From Dryomyza anilis (lineage: Eukaryota > Arthropoda > Insecta > Diptera > Dryomyzidae): 64,000 bases of DNA. The translations under genes and the position numbers were made by a program. The stretch covers positions 6,238,630-6,302,629 of the forward strand of contig OX638131.1 of assembly GCA_951804985.1 (NCBI GenBank), in the 5' to 3' direction. The notes beneath the pieces are model-generated. The model was not told the DNA's origin. It searched no databases and saw nothing but the letters and a program-made list of their open reading frames with translations. Position 1 is the stretch's first letter, and each line of letters starts with the position of its first letter. Positions 1-11,675 of this stretch are shown piece by piece.

Positions 1-564
1 AGTTTTTCATAAAAATAATATCGCAATATCGCACCTCCTTAAAATATCAATCAGAACTCCGCAATAACCCTGCGAATAGTCACAGTTCTTAGTTCAAAAG
101 AACCTTCTAGCAAAACGCAGCATTAGATTTTCAAGAATAACGAAATACGAGACTCCCAATAATAAAACTTTTTTGAAATCAAATTAGAATTTCTTATTTT
201 GAAATAGTAATAAATTAATCTGGTATATCAAAAGGATTTAAAACAAATTCGTAAAACATTAGGTGCAAAATTGTATTTTTTTTTAATTTCATTTCACATA
301 CTATTGAATAGATTTGATTGTTTTTTTAATTATGTTGAGGAATTATTGTTTAATGATAAAAATAATATAATAGATCAAACACATTTGAATCCGATCAAAT
401 TCATATAATATTTTAAAAGTTATTTTCAGGAAATGTTGATTTTTTTACATTTAAGTCTAAAATTCACATTTAAAGTGCTCCTGTATTTTTAAACACATGG
501 GCACATTCATGCGATATATCTTAAAATAATTTCTTTTGTATCACACAGCACAACAAAAAAAAAT
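1..564. other. AT-rich DNA, no gene seen
   Basis: AT-rich sequence with no convincing open frame, splice-flanked exon or RNA gene. It leads into the left arm of the foldback repeat. Confidence 0.5.
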
Positions 565-1325
565 TATCCCCGATCTAAGTATGATTTTCCGATGGACGTC
601 AAGATTCTAATCTCTACCTCATACTCAGTTTTTTTCAGATTGCCTCAAGAGTTATTACGTAAAACATATATATGGCAATTCACGTGTTTTTCTACATATT
701 TTGGTCTATAACTTTTTACATATTTAAGTTTTCGATCACATTTCTCTTGTATTCCATTGACTATACTCCAGCTAATATTTTGAAATAAACCACATGAAAT
801 ACGGATTGATTTCACAAAATATATTAATTTTTAGATGTAAATATTATTTATTGCATAACATCTATGATTTTCATAATTCAATTAAAGTATATATCTTATA
901 TAATAATAATAATAATAATAATAGTTTGGCGCTACAGTCCTGTATAGAACTTCGGCCGAGCTCTCTCACCATTTTGAGCTGTGCGTGTTATATTTGTACT
1001 CAAAGTGGTGGGACCTACAGTTTATTGCCGAATTCGGGCGGGTGAGAGCTTTTTCATAGGCAATAGTTTTACTCTCGTAGGTTTGCCATTTACTGACGAG
1101 AGGTAGCGCGGTATAGAAAATGTTTCTATGAAAAGTTGTTAGCCCCAGTCCAGTCTTGAACCGGGGACCTTTCGGCTCGCAGTCCAACGCACTAACCACT
1201 GAGCTACCGCGGCTACATCTTATATAATACTTGATCTATAATGCTTTGGGTCCTCTTGCTTTATTTTTGAAAATCACTTTTTAAGTCCTGAGCTTAAATT
1301 AAAATTCACAAATTCGAATAAAAAC
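565..1325 (+). repeat. Left arm of a large inverted repeat (foldback element)
   Basis: Read in reverse complement, 1590-2232 repeats this stretch with many short identical blocks, for example GATTTTCCGATGGA near 580 and GCTAATATTTTGAAATAAAC near 772. By eye the match is roughly 80 percent once two later insertions are removed. This arm is interrupted by a SINE at 906-1216. A spacer of about 260 bp (1326-1589) separates the arms. Such a fold fits a Foldback-like or long-TIR DNA transposon remnant. The outer ends are not sharply defined and no target duplication was found. Confidence 0.75.
906..1216 (-). mobile_element. tRNA-derived SINE, copy 1, with 13-bp target duplication
   Basis: On the minus strand the element begins with a tRNA-like head: an A-box-like TAGCTCAGTGG, then a B-box-like GGTTCAAGAC. 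A tRNA-unrelated body follows, and the element ends in a (TTA)n tail, seen as ATAATAATA on the plus strand. The 13-bp direct repeat ATCTTATATAATA flanks it at 893-905 and 1217-1229, the mark of LINE-driven insertion. The same family is present at 58089-58392 (best preserved) and as a fragment at 3536-4308. It inserted into the left arm of the foldback repeat, so it is younger than that repeat. Confidence 0.88.
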
Positions 1326-1589
1326 TGTACCTTTTTTGTTTGATATGAACAAGCAGGAAAATATTTTATTTAATTTTCAAAATATGAAAATTTAGTGGGT
1401 GATCTTTATTTGACACTATTGTGGAATATTGAGGCAAACCCATGGAAAGTACTTAATACATTTATGCAAATCTGAATTCTACTGGTCTAAGGTTTTGTTG
1501 AAATTTCTATGAATAATTGTTGAATAAAAAAAATATATTGATTCAAAGGAGCATCATATAAAAAAATTTAAATAAAAAATCGAATACGA

Positions 1590-2232
1590 GAATTTGTATT
1601 TAATCTGAAGACTTAAAGAGTGATTTGTAAAAACAAAGTAAAAGGAAGTATAGAATTATAGATCAAATATTATAGAATAAATATACTTTTATTTAATTAT
1701 GAAAATCATAGATGTTATGCAATTAATAATATGTACACCTTAAAATTAATAGTTATTGTGTTTGACTGGTCATAACTAAGGTTAGATCAATACAAATTTT
1801 ATGTGGTTTATTTCAAAATATTAGCTGAAGTATTCTCAATGGAATATAAATAAAATGTGATGAAAAACTCAAATCTCTAAAAAGTTAAAGACCAAAATAT
1901 ATAGAAAAACGCGATAATTTCCATATAAAGGGTTTTTAACAGGGACGCTACAAAAGAAGAACAGCAAACGACGCCATATTTCTTGCCGCTCTTTTAACAT
2001 TTCTCTTCAGTAAGGTTTGCCATTTCATGATGGAAAGATATACGAATTCGAATTTCGGTAGTAAATTTTAATAATGTCTACTCGTTGTTGGCACCCTTGA
2101 AAAAAAACTTTTGTAGCGCTCTTATTGAAAAACCCTTTATTTGTAATAATTCAAAAAAATGAAGGCATTCGTTAAGTGATTAAAATCTTGAAATCCATCG
2201 GAAAATCACACTAAGATCGTGGATAAATACAA
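1590..2232 (-). repeat. Right arm of the large inverted repeat
   Basis: Reverse-complement partner of 565-1325. It is interrupted by a 210-bp MITE at 1928-2137; removing the MITE restores collinearity with the left arm. Confidence 0.75.
1928..2137. mobile_element. MITE of the AAGGG family, copy 1 (TA target site)
   Basis: The ends are inverted repeats starting AAGGGTTTTT, with the shared inner block CGCTACAAAAG. TA dinucleotides flank both ends (1926-1927 and 2138-2139), as in Tc1/mariner-type insertions. Compared with copy 2 (7208-7476), the right inner arm is deleted. It has no coding capacity and must have been moved by a transposase supplied in trans. Confidence 0.75.
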
Positions 2233-3057
2233 AAGGTCTCAATTTGTTGTATATGCTAAAATTAGTAATTACTTAAAAGGCGCGCTTGACACAGTCAATA
2301 ATATATCAAAAAAAAACACCCTTCCACAATATGTTGTAATTTTCTTTTCTCAGTAATATTTTGTGGATCCATAATATTTAAACGGCTTTGTGTTTTTAAA
2401 TTAAATCATGGCATAAATTTATGATCACATCTATGTTCAGTCAAATTGAGTTCAAATTGTGGATATGCCTTAAAATGTGCTTTATTCATACCAATCCCAG
2501 TTTTTTGTTTTTCAAAACTCCTTTCGTATCCTTTTTTTGTTGTTGTTAGGAGCACATATATGAGTCATATCTTAATTTCTTTGATTTTACCTCCTTTATT
2601 AAAAATTATATACAAAATAAGCAATCATGAGAAGCCGAGCCTCACACGTTGAAAAGAAGACGAAAATTTCGTTTTAAATTCCAAAAGTGGTATCATATTA
2701 CAATATCTGTCCAAATTTCATGCCAAACTTATGCGTCATATATTTTTGTATGTATTAGAGTATTAGCTAGCGATTGTATTAATATTTTGCAAGCCGTATC
2801 AATAGTAATGATTAGGACGACACAAAACGTGCGCGTAAAACGAAATTTTTGATGTTTTTCTTAATTTGACCTCATGTAGCAAATCGACAGATCAACTTAT
2901 GAACTCAAAATTGGTTGGTATTTATTAACTCAAGTATTCTTAACAATAATCAATTATAATGTATTATATAATAAAACATCAAATCATTTTTATTCATTGT
3001 TTTATGTCGGTATCATGAATGTTAACAGTTTTCTGGATTTTCTCATATATTTATGGG
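2233..3057. other. AT-rich DNA, no gene seen
   Basis: Two short open frames occur around 2446-2852. Neither has codon bias, conserved motifs or splice context. I see no gene or RNA here. Confidence 0.5.
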
Positions 3058-3535
3058 GAAGAATTATCTGGATAAGATTGGTTCGGAGAAAAATAATTTG
3101 AAGAAATATTTTGGCTTAGAAAAATTGTCGATGGGAAGAATTTTCCGGGCTTCGTTTTGCCCGGAAAGTATTCGGATAATATTTCTCTCTGGGATGAATG
3201 GTCCCAGAAAAGAATTGTGCGGGGAATAAGAAGAATTGCAAGGAAAGAATTTTTCTGTGTGAAAATCTGGCGTATTGTCTCTGTGATAAATATTCTCGAA
3301 AATAAATTGTCTCAGGGAAGAATTGTCTTGGGGAAGAATTCTTCTGTACTGCATATTTCTGCATATTATCTCAGAAAAGAATTGTACAGGCGAATAGTAA
3401 GAATTGTATCGAAGAATAATTTTCCCCGGTAACAATTGTTTCGGTGAAGAATTGTCCGGGGAATAGGAAAAATGTTATCGGATATTGGCATGGGATGAAT
3501 TGTTTTGGGAAAGAGTTATCCAGGGATTAATAATA
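3058..3535. repeat. Degenerate minisatellite, GAAGAATTGTC type, left part
   Basis: Loose repeats of about 28-30 bp with the recurring core GAAGAATTG(T/A), often followed by CCGGGGAATA or AGGAAAG. The array continues at 4310-4590 after an interrupting SINE/MITE, and a scrap lies at 5510-5535. Overlapping open frames on both strands come from the repeat structure and are not genes. Confidence 0.7.
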
Positions 3536-4308
3536 ATAATAGTTTGGCGCTACAGTCCTGTACAGAAAATCGACCGAGCTCTCTCACCATTTGAACTGTG
3601 CGTGTTATATTTGTACACTCAAAATAAAAAGTCTGCTATTAATAGCAAACTTTGACTGCTAAATTTTAGCACACTTTAATTTGCATTTACAGCATACTGT
3701 TATCTGCAATAGCGAACTGTTTGCTGGGAATCTTAGTTCTGCTAGTGATCAAGATCGTGCTAGTGTCACTGGTGTGCATATTTCTAGTGTAGCTAACCTG
3801 CACTAGATGGCGCCATAGTCACGAGACGCTACAGTTAAATGTGTCTATAGTTCGTAGACTCTTATTCGACAACATGTTTATTTAAAAGGGATATTTCTTA
3901 TACGTAATAATAATAATAATAATAATGCACGCATGCAAGAGTGAAATTGTGAAATAAATGTAAAATAAAAATATGAAATAAATAAAAATAAATATAATAA
4001 AAAATGAATTTATAAAAATAAAAAAGTATATCAGAAATAAAATAAATATTAAAATTCCAAAAAAAAATATATTTTTTTTATTTTCTTATGAATTGGAGTT
4101 AACAGCAACACAATTTGTTAAAACAGCTAAAATTGTCTGCTCTAATAGCAAAAACAAAGTTAACTGAAACAGCAAACTGTCATTGGCTGTTTCAGCCGGA
4201 TTCTGCTTTCCTCTTTTCAGCAAACATTTTTGCTATATTGCCAACCTTTTTTGCTACTGTTACAGACTTTTTATTTTGAGTGTACTCAAATTGGTAGGAC
4301 TTAGGGAT
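3536..4308 (-). mobile_element. SINE fragment (copy 2) split by a MITE
   Basis: 3536-3615 matches the tail and body of the SINE at 906-1216. The match resumes at 4283 (TACTCAAATTGGTAGGAC) and is lost by about 4304, so the tRNA head is missing. The interval 3616-4282 is a separate transposon. The 10-bp string CCAGGGATTA occurs at 3520-3529 and 4318-4327. It may be the SINE target duplication, or just a shared unit of the surrounding minisatellite. Confidence 0.75.
3616..4282. mobile_element. 667-bp MITE with perfect 20-bp terminal inverted repeats, nested in a SINE
   Basis: The left end is CACTCAAAATAAAAAGTCTG (3616-3635); the right end (4263-4282) is its exact reverse complement. TA lies on each side (3614-3615 and 4283-4284). 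Excising the element restores the SINE reading found in the other copies, which fixes both borders. Weaker inverted similarity, with TAGCAAA/TTTGCTA motifs, extends about 20-30 bp inward. It contains no transposase. A related terminus is seen at 17344-17848. Confidence 0.9.
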
Positions 4309-4309
4309 T

Positions 4310-4590
4310 CGAATTTTCCAGGGATTAGGAAGAATTGTATTGTTGGTTAATTTTCTCTGGGAAGAATGGTTCTGGAAAAGTATAGTGCGGGGAATAAGAA
4401 GAATTTTACAGACAATAATGATATCTGTGAAGAACTTAGGAATTATCTCTGTGACGAATATTCACGGAGATTAATTGACTCTGCGATGAATTGGATATGA
4501 ATTGCTCGTGGAATTGGAAGAATTCTATTGTGCAATAATTTTCTCGAATAATATCTAAAAATTGTTCCCTTTAAAAAAATGAATCGAAGA
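4310..4590. repeat. Degenerate minisatellite, GAAGAATTGTC type, right part
   Basis: Continuation of the array at 3058-3535, with the same GAAGAATT cores and GGGGAATAAG segments. It was split by the SINE plus MITE insertion. Confidence 0.65.
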
Positions 4591-5720
4591 AAAATTGTTT
4601 CTGAAATTTTTTCTTGTGACAAAATTTATCTACAGCAGAATTGTACGGAAAACAAGAGGAAGTGTCGGAGTATAATTTCTTTGTGGCAAATTGACTCGGA
4701 GATGAAAAACACTACTCAACAAATTGAGAAAAAAAGTTGCCATGAACATTTAACACGGATATAAAAGATTTGTTTAAATATGTTTGAATGTAATTATAAC
4801 ATAATTCGAAATCAATGTAACATTTAAAAAAAAATGTAAATTACAAAAAGGGTCAAACTGAATATTGTGTAAAGAAGTTTTTAGCACTAATTTTACTTTT
4901 TTTACATTAATATTAAATGTAAACATTCAAACATATATACGTTTGCAATAACGCCGAAGATTATTCATTCTGAACATACATATGTTTGAACAAAAACAAA
5001 AATATGTTTGGCTATAATAATGAATGGCAATGAATTAATACTTTTGTTTGCATAAAGCTCCAAAGATATATGTAATGCCTGCAAAATTATGTTTGGAAGA
5101 GCCCTTTGCAGCGTGTATACATCAATTCTATATAATTCGCAGTTACTGTATTTTACAGCATACTCAATTTGTTTTCTATTACATAACGTTTTTAAGAAAA
5201 TTGCTCTCAATATGTTAGGCACTTTTCAGCTACTTTTTAGAATTAAAAAAATGCAGTCCACAACACAACTAGTTTTCATAAAACTATAAACGTAATTTTT
5301 CTTTAAATTATCAATACTAATTACAATATACTGACAATTACTATTATTGGGATAGGTTTTTAAGATATTTGAATCCAAACTCAAAAAATATTGATTTTTT
5401 GTTAGATTATTTTGGACGATTTTTTATTATTTTGTATCTAATGCTAAATAAGAAAATGAGTTAGAGTTATTTAGTACATAGTTCAAGCTAACTATGAAAA
5501 TAAGTACTTTCCGGCGAAGAATTATCCGGTGAAAAAAAAACGCAGAACAAAAAATTGAAAATTTTTTTTGGTTAAATAAAATCGAACTCGAAACTCTCAA
5601 TAGTGTTCAGAAAAATTACGTGTAGAAAAAGTTTATAACTCAATTCTGCGATGTTGAAATCACCCAAAAACTTAACGGCTTATGTACTATTAAAAAAATT
5701 CAAAAAATCTGAAAATATCT
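4591..5720. other. AT-rich DNA with remnants of two dispersed repeats
   Basis: 5085-5130 matches the reverse complement of 15395-15430 (shared ATGTTTGG, GAGCCCTT and GCGTGTAT blocks). About 5150-5500 is a diverged copy of 50246-50600: both run from a CATACTCA/CGTACTCA end through ACTAATTACAATATA to AGTACATAGTTCAAGCTAAC. No gene is seen. Confidence 0.55.
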
Positions 5721-5729
5721 AACACATGC

Positions 5730-5930
5730 TTGACATGGTTACAAAGCCCATTATTGCTGTTGATAGTGTTGTCAAGTTGCTTGGTATTTGCTTGGAATTC
5801 AAAAGATCACAATCTAAAGTATGACTCACCACCCCTTCGGTGGCAGAGATCAAAACACACAAACATTGCCAATGCACAGATACTTGAGTTCTTTAAGATG
5901 CATTCGCAAGACAGACAGACACTCCAATAA
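5730..5930 (+). pseudogene. Secretory-like open frame without an ATG (doubtful)
   Basis: An open frame of about 66 codons starts with a TTG codon. Its first 20 residues look like a signal peptide: a short polar start, then LLLLIVLSSCLVFA, then a hydrophilic segment containing DSPPLRWQRS. No in-frame ATG or AG acceptor lies between the upstream stop at 5691 and 5730. The frame closes at TAA 5928-5930. It could be a dead first exon, an exon whose start lies elsewhere, or chance. It does not splice in phase to the first visible Pvf exon by any good donor I can find. Confidence 0.2.
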
Positions 5931-7207
5931 TAAGAAATCATAAAAAAAAAACAGAAAATAAAATAAAATTTAATCATTCGAATAAAATTCTGACAGATTG
6001 AGAACACGTAAATATTGAAATTTATGCGTGCCACGCCATGATTCACGCCAGACGAACGCTGCAATTCTGCAATTCTTGTGGCTCAATTTAATACCTAGTC
6101 TTGCAGTGGCTGTCAGTGGTTAACAGCTTATATAACGCATATATTTAAATTTGGCTTAAATACGTGTGTTAGTGGCTATGCAATTAATCAAGATTTGATG
6201 CGTGAAGACTTCGGACAGTGCGGCTTTTGAAGAAATTAAGACATTAATGAAAAACTCAGCTACGAAAGCGCTTCAAGTCGTTTTATGTTCAGGTATTAAA
6301 TAAACAAAACACGTCGAGGTATTAATTAAACATAATATATCAATCGGTCCACTGTTTCTCACTGGGTTTTATTGTTTATTTCATCTATGCGCTGTTTTCA
6401 GTTTCATCGGAATGTTTTCGATTTCATTCACTTTTTAATCCCCCTCAATGAGATTTGTTTCGTTCATGTTGCTCAGCCATTGAATGAATTTTCATATTTC
6501 GTAATCGCAATTATCGCATCGTAACTGTGGGGCGCCATATCACAAAACGACCAATGCTGTCCGACCGTCCAACCGAACGTCTGTCTGTCTGCGACGGCGG
6601 TACATGTTGTGTTTACATAAATATTTACACTGCGTGGCAACAAACAACAAACTACAGTCGGAGAAAAATGTTTTGATATCTGTGATCGTACGCCTCCCAC
6701 AACTCAATTGCAGCAGCAGCGGCAGCCTCACCGGCGAATGCAGCTTCATTCAGATCGATTTTCGATAACAAATAAAAGTACCAGACGAAGACGCTGAAGT
6801 CGAGAAGAACAGGCCATGTTGCACTCAATCAAAACATGGCATCTTTTGGCCTGATCTGCGGCAGGCAGTTGTGTTTTTTAAAGCATTTCCGGCAGCATAT
6901 TAAATACACGCAATCACACTTGATACGATCACGGCGGTGCATGAATGAGCCCGGTAGGAAAGGCCAACACGATCGGGAGGAGTATCGGCTCTAAAACAAA
7001 TTATGTTGTTCTTCTAACAATCGTTAAATAATTTTTAATTATAGCTGATTTTTTGACGTCCAAATTCGATATGTGATCCGTCAAATTGCGATGATATACC
7101 TAATACATATTCCTAAAGAATTGACTGTTCATTAAAATTAAAGACTAATTTCAAGATTCCATTCAATTTAACGAGATTCTTCATTCAGACTCTACAGAAA
7201 AATATAT
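5931..7207. other. Unique DNA of moderate GC, no gene identified
   Basis: The stretch 6050-6990 is less AT-rich and looks like single-copy fly intergenic or intronic DNA, with CTGTCTGTCTG and GCAGCAGCAGCGGCAG runs. Open frames on both strands at 6473-6749 overlap one another and show no motif. Confidence 0.5.
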
Positions 7208-7476
7208 CTTTTGACATTTCTCTTCAGTAAGGTTTGCCATTTCAGGATAGAAAGATATACGAATTCGAATTTCGGTAGTAAATTTTAATAATTTCGACTC
7301 GTTGTTCGCTCGTATAATCTTTCCATGATGAAATGGCAAACCTTTCTGAAGAGTAATATCAAAAGAGCGGCAAGAAATATGGCGTCGTTTTGTACCATTG
7401 TCGCTCTACTTTTGTAGCGTCCCTGTTGAAAAACCTTTGAAAAAAACTTTTGTAGCGCTCTTATTGAAAAACCCTT
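7208..7476. mobile_element. MITE of the AAGGG family, copy 2, with long internal inverted repeat
   Basis: The inner arms are mirror copies: GGTTTGCCATTTCA plus GAAAGATATACG on the left, CGTATAATCTTTCC plus TGAAATGGCAAACC on the right. The right end has two stacked terminal motifs ending AAAAACCTTT and AAAAACCCTT, then TA (7477-7478). The left outer end is missing. This copy shows that the full family is a near-palindromic foldback. Confidence 0.7.
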
Positions 7477-7784
7477 TATAACTTTTAACCTTTATTTCCA
7501 TTTGGTTCTTTTGAAAGATATTATTTTTCAAAAAAAATAAAAATATCTGGTTGAGAGATATTTTTTATTCCTTTAAAAATAAAGAATTTGGTTGAGAGTT
7601 ATATGAAAACCTTTATTTTAAAGGTCTTTGGTTAATGGTTGTTAGTAGACAGAAAATTGAATTGGTCTCATTTATAGCGAATTTTTGTTGTTGTTGCAGA
7701 AATTAATTGCAGAAAAATCAAAATTTGTTGTTGGAAAATGTTGATTACGAACATGCGTTGTCGTCCAATAATTATTTAACAATT

Positions 7785-8420
7785 TTTGTTTTCGAAATTA
7801 TTCGAACAATGTTATTTTTTGTTTAAGATTTTTTTTTTTGGTAAATGGCGATTTCTAGCATTGTCCAATTTTTCTTTAATTATTTTTTTTCAGAAATTTT
7901 CGAACATTATTTTTTTCGTCAAATTAAATTTGTTCGAAATTTTTCGAATGTTGATTCAGAAAATGTGTTGTCGTCCAACAATTTTTTTTTTCGGAATTAT
8001 TCGAACAATGTTATTTTTTTCGAATTATGGTGATTTCTAGCATTGCCCAATTTTTTTTTTTAATTATTTTTTTTCTTCGAAAATTTTCGAACATTTTTGT
8101 TTTCTTCGAATTAAATTTGTTGTTCAATATAGTGTTCGAAATTTTTCGAACATTGTTGTTTTTTGTTTCGAATTCATTTTTTTGGAAAATGGTGATTTCT
8201 AGCATTGCCCAATTTTTTTTAAATTATTTTTTTTCGAAAATTTTTGTTTTCGTCAAATTCAATTTGTTGTTCGAAAATTTTCCAACATTGTTTTTTTTTT
8301 TGTTTTCGAAATTATTCGAACATTGTTATTTTTGTCGAATACATTTTTTTGTAAAATAGTGATTTCTAAAAAAAAAATCGAACATTTTCGAACATTACAG
8401 TTTTTTGTTTCGAATACATT
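7785..8420. repeat. Degenerate tandem repeat, about 125-190 bp units, T-rich
   Basis: The block GTGATTTCTAGCATTGCCCAA (with variants) recurs near 7850, 8030, 8190 and, truncated, 8360. It is followed each time by long T runs and TTCGAACATTGTT-like segments. Several frames stay open because the repeat is T-rich; none looks coding. Confidence 0.7.
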
Positions 8421-8454
8421 ATTTTAATTTTTTTAAGTTTGATGTTTTAATTTA

Positions 8455-9185
8455 ATTATATGGGATACTGGGGTAAACGGGTGAGAAACGTTTTGATCTG
8501 ACTTCAAAAAAATACATTTAAATATTTTGAAAAATTCATTTTAAGGATCTATTATTGAGAGTGATTCGTTATCTAACTTGTTTCATTAACAGAATACACT
8601 TTTTATGTCTTTTAATTGATTTTTGGGCGATTTCAAAACAGCTCATTTTCGGATCTATTGAAAAATCCTGGGGTAAAGTGGGAAATGTTAAATATTTTAC
8701 AAACAGGCAAATAATTTGTTGATTCTGTATTATTTCATGTTTATGTACAACATAAACAATATAAATCAGAAAATACTGCTAATGAACTAGGACTATCACT
8801 ATAAATTGGTAAAATATGAGGTCAACCGTAACATAATTTTGAGAAAATCAAAGACAAAGTGTAAATTTGAATTTCCATTTATAAAAAATTTAACTTATCG
8901 TAAATTTAAAAAAAAAGATGAAATCAAGGGGTTCAAAGATATGATATACCATTGGAAAGGTAATTTGATTTTCTAAAATATGAGTGAAAATTTTATATTC
9001 ATTTATGAACAGATTACACTTTATAAGCAATTTTCTTGACTAGATTATGTCAGTAATAAGCATTTCTTAAAAACTGTGTGCAAAATTAGACATATTTTTA
9101 TTTATCATTTTCTTATTTTTTTTAAGTCATAGAATGATCTACTGAATTATTGATATCGATGCATTAAACACCCTGTATAATTTCA
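8455..9185 (+). repeat. Dispersed repeat shared with 48145-48385 and 35440-35880
   Basis: 8463-8700 matches 48145-48385 in the same orientation (shared GGGGTAAAGT, CATTAACAGAATAC and CAAAACAGCTCA blocks). 8810-9185 matches 35440-35880 in reverse orientation (shared TTACCTTTCCAATGGTATAT and AAGCAATTTTCTTGACTAG). Probably a fragmented transposon of unknown class. Confidence 0.65.
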
Positions 9186-11395
9186 ATTCAAATAGTAATC
9201 AGTTCAATATTATTAACTTTAAAAAATTGCACGAAGTTTGATAAGAGTTTAAACGATTTCTAATGAAATTTGCAAAATTTCTGCAAAATTATGTATTTTA
9301 AGTAGCGATAAATGGGGGCGGATTCTGCAAATGTACACAAAATAAAAAGTTTACGAGTGTTGGAAATTAAACGTTCAGTCTTCATGCAATTTCGCAAACA
9401 AAAAAGGTATCTTTGAACAAAATACTAATTTTAGGTTAGTGTATGCTTTTCAGGTTAGTTTCAGGTTAGTACAGAGCTATCATTTCAATGGAAGGTAAAT
9501 CAAATTCGCACTTTTATTGATCAATAAAATAATGCGTTCTTCGTTTAAACTTTTAAAACGTTTGTGTTTACTTTTTACCTTTTCAACTTTTCGCAATTGC
9601 TATATACATCGCGTAGATCACGAATTCGGAATTCGCCCCAGATCTAGTACTTCAAAGTAATCAAGATTTTAAATATATTTCGAGCAATAAGAAACAATTT
9701 AAGCTAACTTGATCCAAAATGAGACTTTAAATTTATTTGCCCTCAGTTTAGATCTATATTACATTATTTTCTTATTAATTAAAATTAAAACAAACATATT
9801 ATAATTTATTTTAAATATCCACATAACAGAAACAACTACAAAATAAAAATAAATTAAATATTTTTAATTTTTATGGCATATCTCGATTATGACAATTGAT
9901 TGCAAGTTGTTTAGTTCTCTCGATCATGGCAACAATCTCAATTGTCATCGCACAGATCATGAATTAATTAATCATAATGCCACCGCAATTCTGCTGGGCC
10001 ACTTCGATGCACAATCTTCATCAATATTCATCAATATGCATGGCGTATGTGTGGGGCTTGGGTGCCACATTTTGGGTGCAGTTGCCACGATCACTGGGTG
10101 TCGGGTGCCAGCCATTGTTTATTTAATTGGCTGACAATCACGCTGGCAACAACTGCCTGTCTAAAATGTCTTTTCACGATGCCAAAAGGGGTGAATGAAA
10201 GCTTTATAGCGACGATCTGGAAGACAAGAAGACTCTGGCATTTCTCTGAACGCTGATCAAGTGCGCGATCATGACAGCAAACACTAGAGATTTCACTGTC
10301 TGCGCTGTAATTATTTAGTTTATATTACTACAATGTGAAATGTGCTGCAATATGAAATTAACTGAACAAAAATTATTAAGGGGCCTATAGGAAATGCTTA
10401 AGAGGCGGTCGTAGGAACTGCATTCATTATTGAACGTTTCTAGAATATACTCCCTCCTCCTCCTTCTCCCTCTAATTACAACTTCTGTAAATACGTTCGT
10501 CTGTATTGACAACGGTTTTATGGCCACGAGCTGTTTAACGGTAGTTTTTCTTACACCGTGTAACTCGTGCTTTTATGGCCAACTTCACAGCTGCCTTAAT
10601 ACATGGGACGTGTGTGTGTTGTTCTAGCAGGGCCACGCGAAATATTTACTTGCACAAGTCGTGAAACTTTCTGAATGCATTCGATGTTTATTTTTGTTTA
10701 AGTTCGTTCCCGGTTATTCTATTATTCTATTATTCTGCTATTTGTCTTTGACTTCGGTGTGTACAAAGTACAGACGTGCTACGTCTGTCTTGTCGTGTGT
10801 GGAGAAGGATCAAGTTTAGGAGTTGTTGGCGTGCAAAAATTATACTATTGCTGACTCTTCTATATGTAAAATTTTAATATGAGTCTATTTAAAAATTATA
10901 ACTTTTAAAAAATAACTTAAAAAGTAAAGTTTAAATCAAAATTGTATTCAGAATATATTTTAGATGAAATTAAATATTAATTAATATAAAATTACCTCTA
11001 AATAATATGTTTCAGATGTTTTATGTTCTGATACTTTTTTTTTGTAGGACAACATTTAATCAATGATATGTTGCAGTCCATTTATATTATTTTTTAATTT
11101 CAAACTGAAATCAAAAAAACATGTTTTATTTTTAATGTATCAAAAAAACACAGAATAAACGGCAATAAGAAATAACCCCCAAATGAAATAAATTCCAAAT
11201 GAATCAAAATTAATTAAGAAACTTAAAATTTTACTATATAATTTGGTATGATCTCTGTAATACATTTTTTGGATAAAATAATACTCAAAAATTTAACAAT
11301 GTTATAGAAAATAGAGCCAGTTGAGCGGTATCGCGAATTCTGTTTCATGGTCAGATAGATGAAGGGTAGGGTTATACAAAAAAAATCATTTTCAT
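9186..11395. other. Unique DNA, no gene identified
   Basis: AT-rich to about 9880, then a moderately GC-richer block 9900-10860, then AT-rich again. The open frames at 9889-10256 and 10315-10627 overlap in several frames and strands and carry no recognisable motif. Confidence 0.5.
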
Positions 11396-11670
11396 TTCGT
11401 TCTTCAAACCAAGATTCATTGTTGTAAAAAAAAAGATTTTTTTTTTAATTATTTTTCGGACAAATTTTATTTATCGAAAAAAATTTCGAAATTTATTATT
11501 GTAAAAAAAAAGTTTTTTTTTAAATATTTTCTTCGAAAAAAAATATTTTTCGGACAAATTTTATTTTTCGAACAAAATTTTGGACAATTTATTTTTCGTA
11601 ATTTTTTTTTTCTTGACAACAATTTTTTATTACGGCTACTTTATTTCTAAAACAATTTTTTTTTCATAGA
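11396..11670. repeat. Low-complexity A/T DNA with CGAAAAAA/TTTTTCG units
   Basis: Alternating A and T runs punctuated by TTTTTCGGACAAATTTTATT and similar units. It has no coding value. Confidence 0.6.
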
Positions 11671-11675
11671 ATTTG

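Noticed and set aside
1140..1216. tRNA gene on the minus strand
   Set aside because: A/B boxes are present, but the cloverleaf is not closed and the sequence continues into a 300-bp repeated unit with target duplications: a SINE head. The same applies at 58320-58392.
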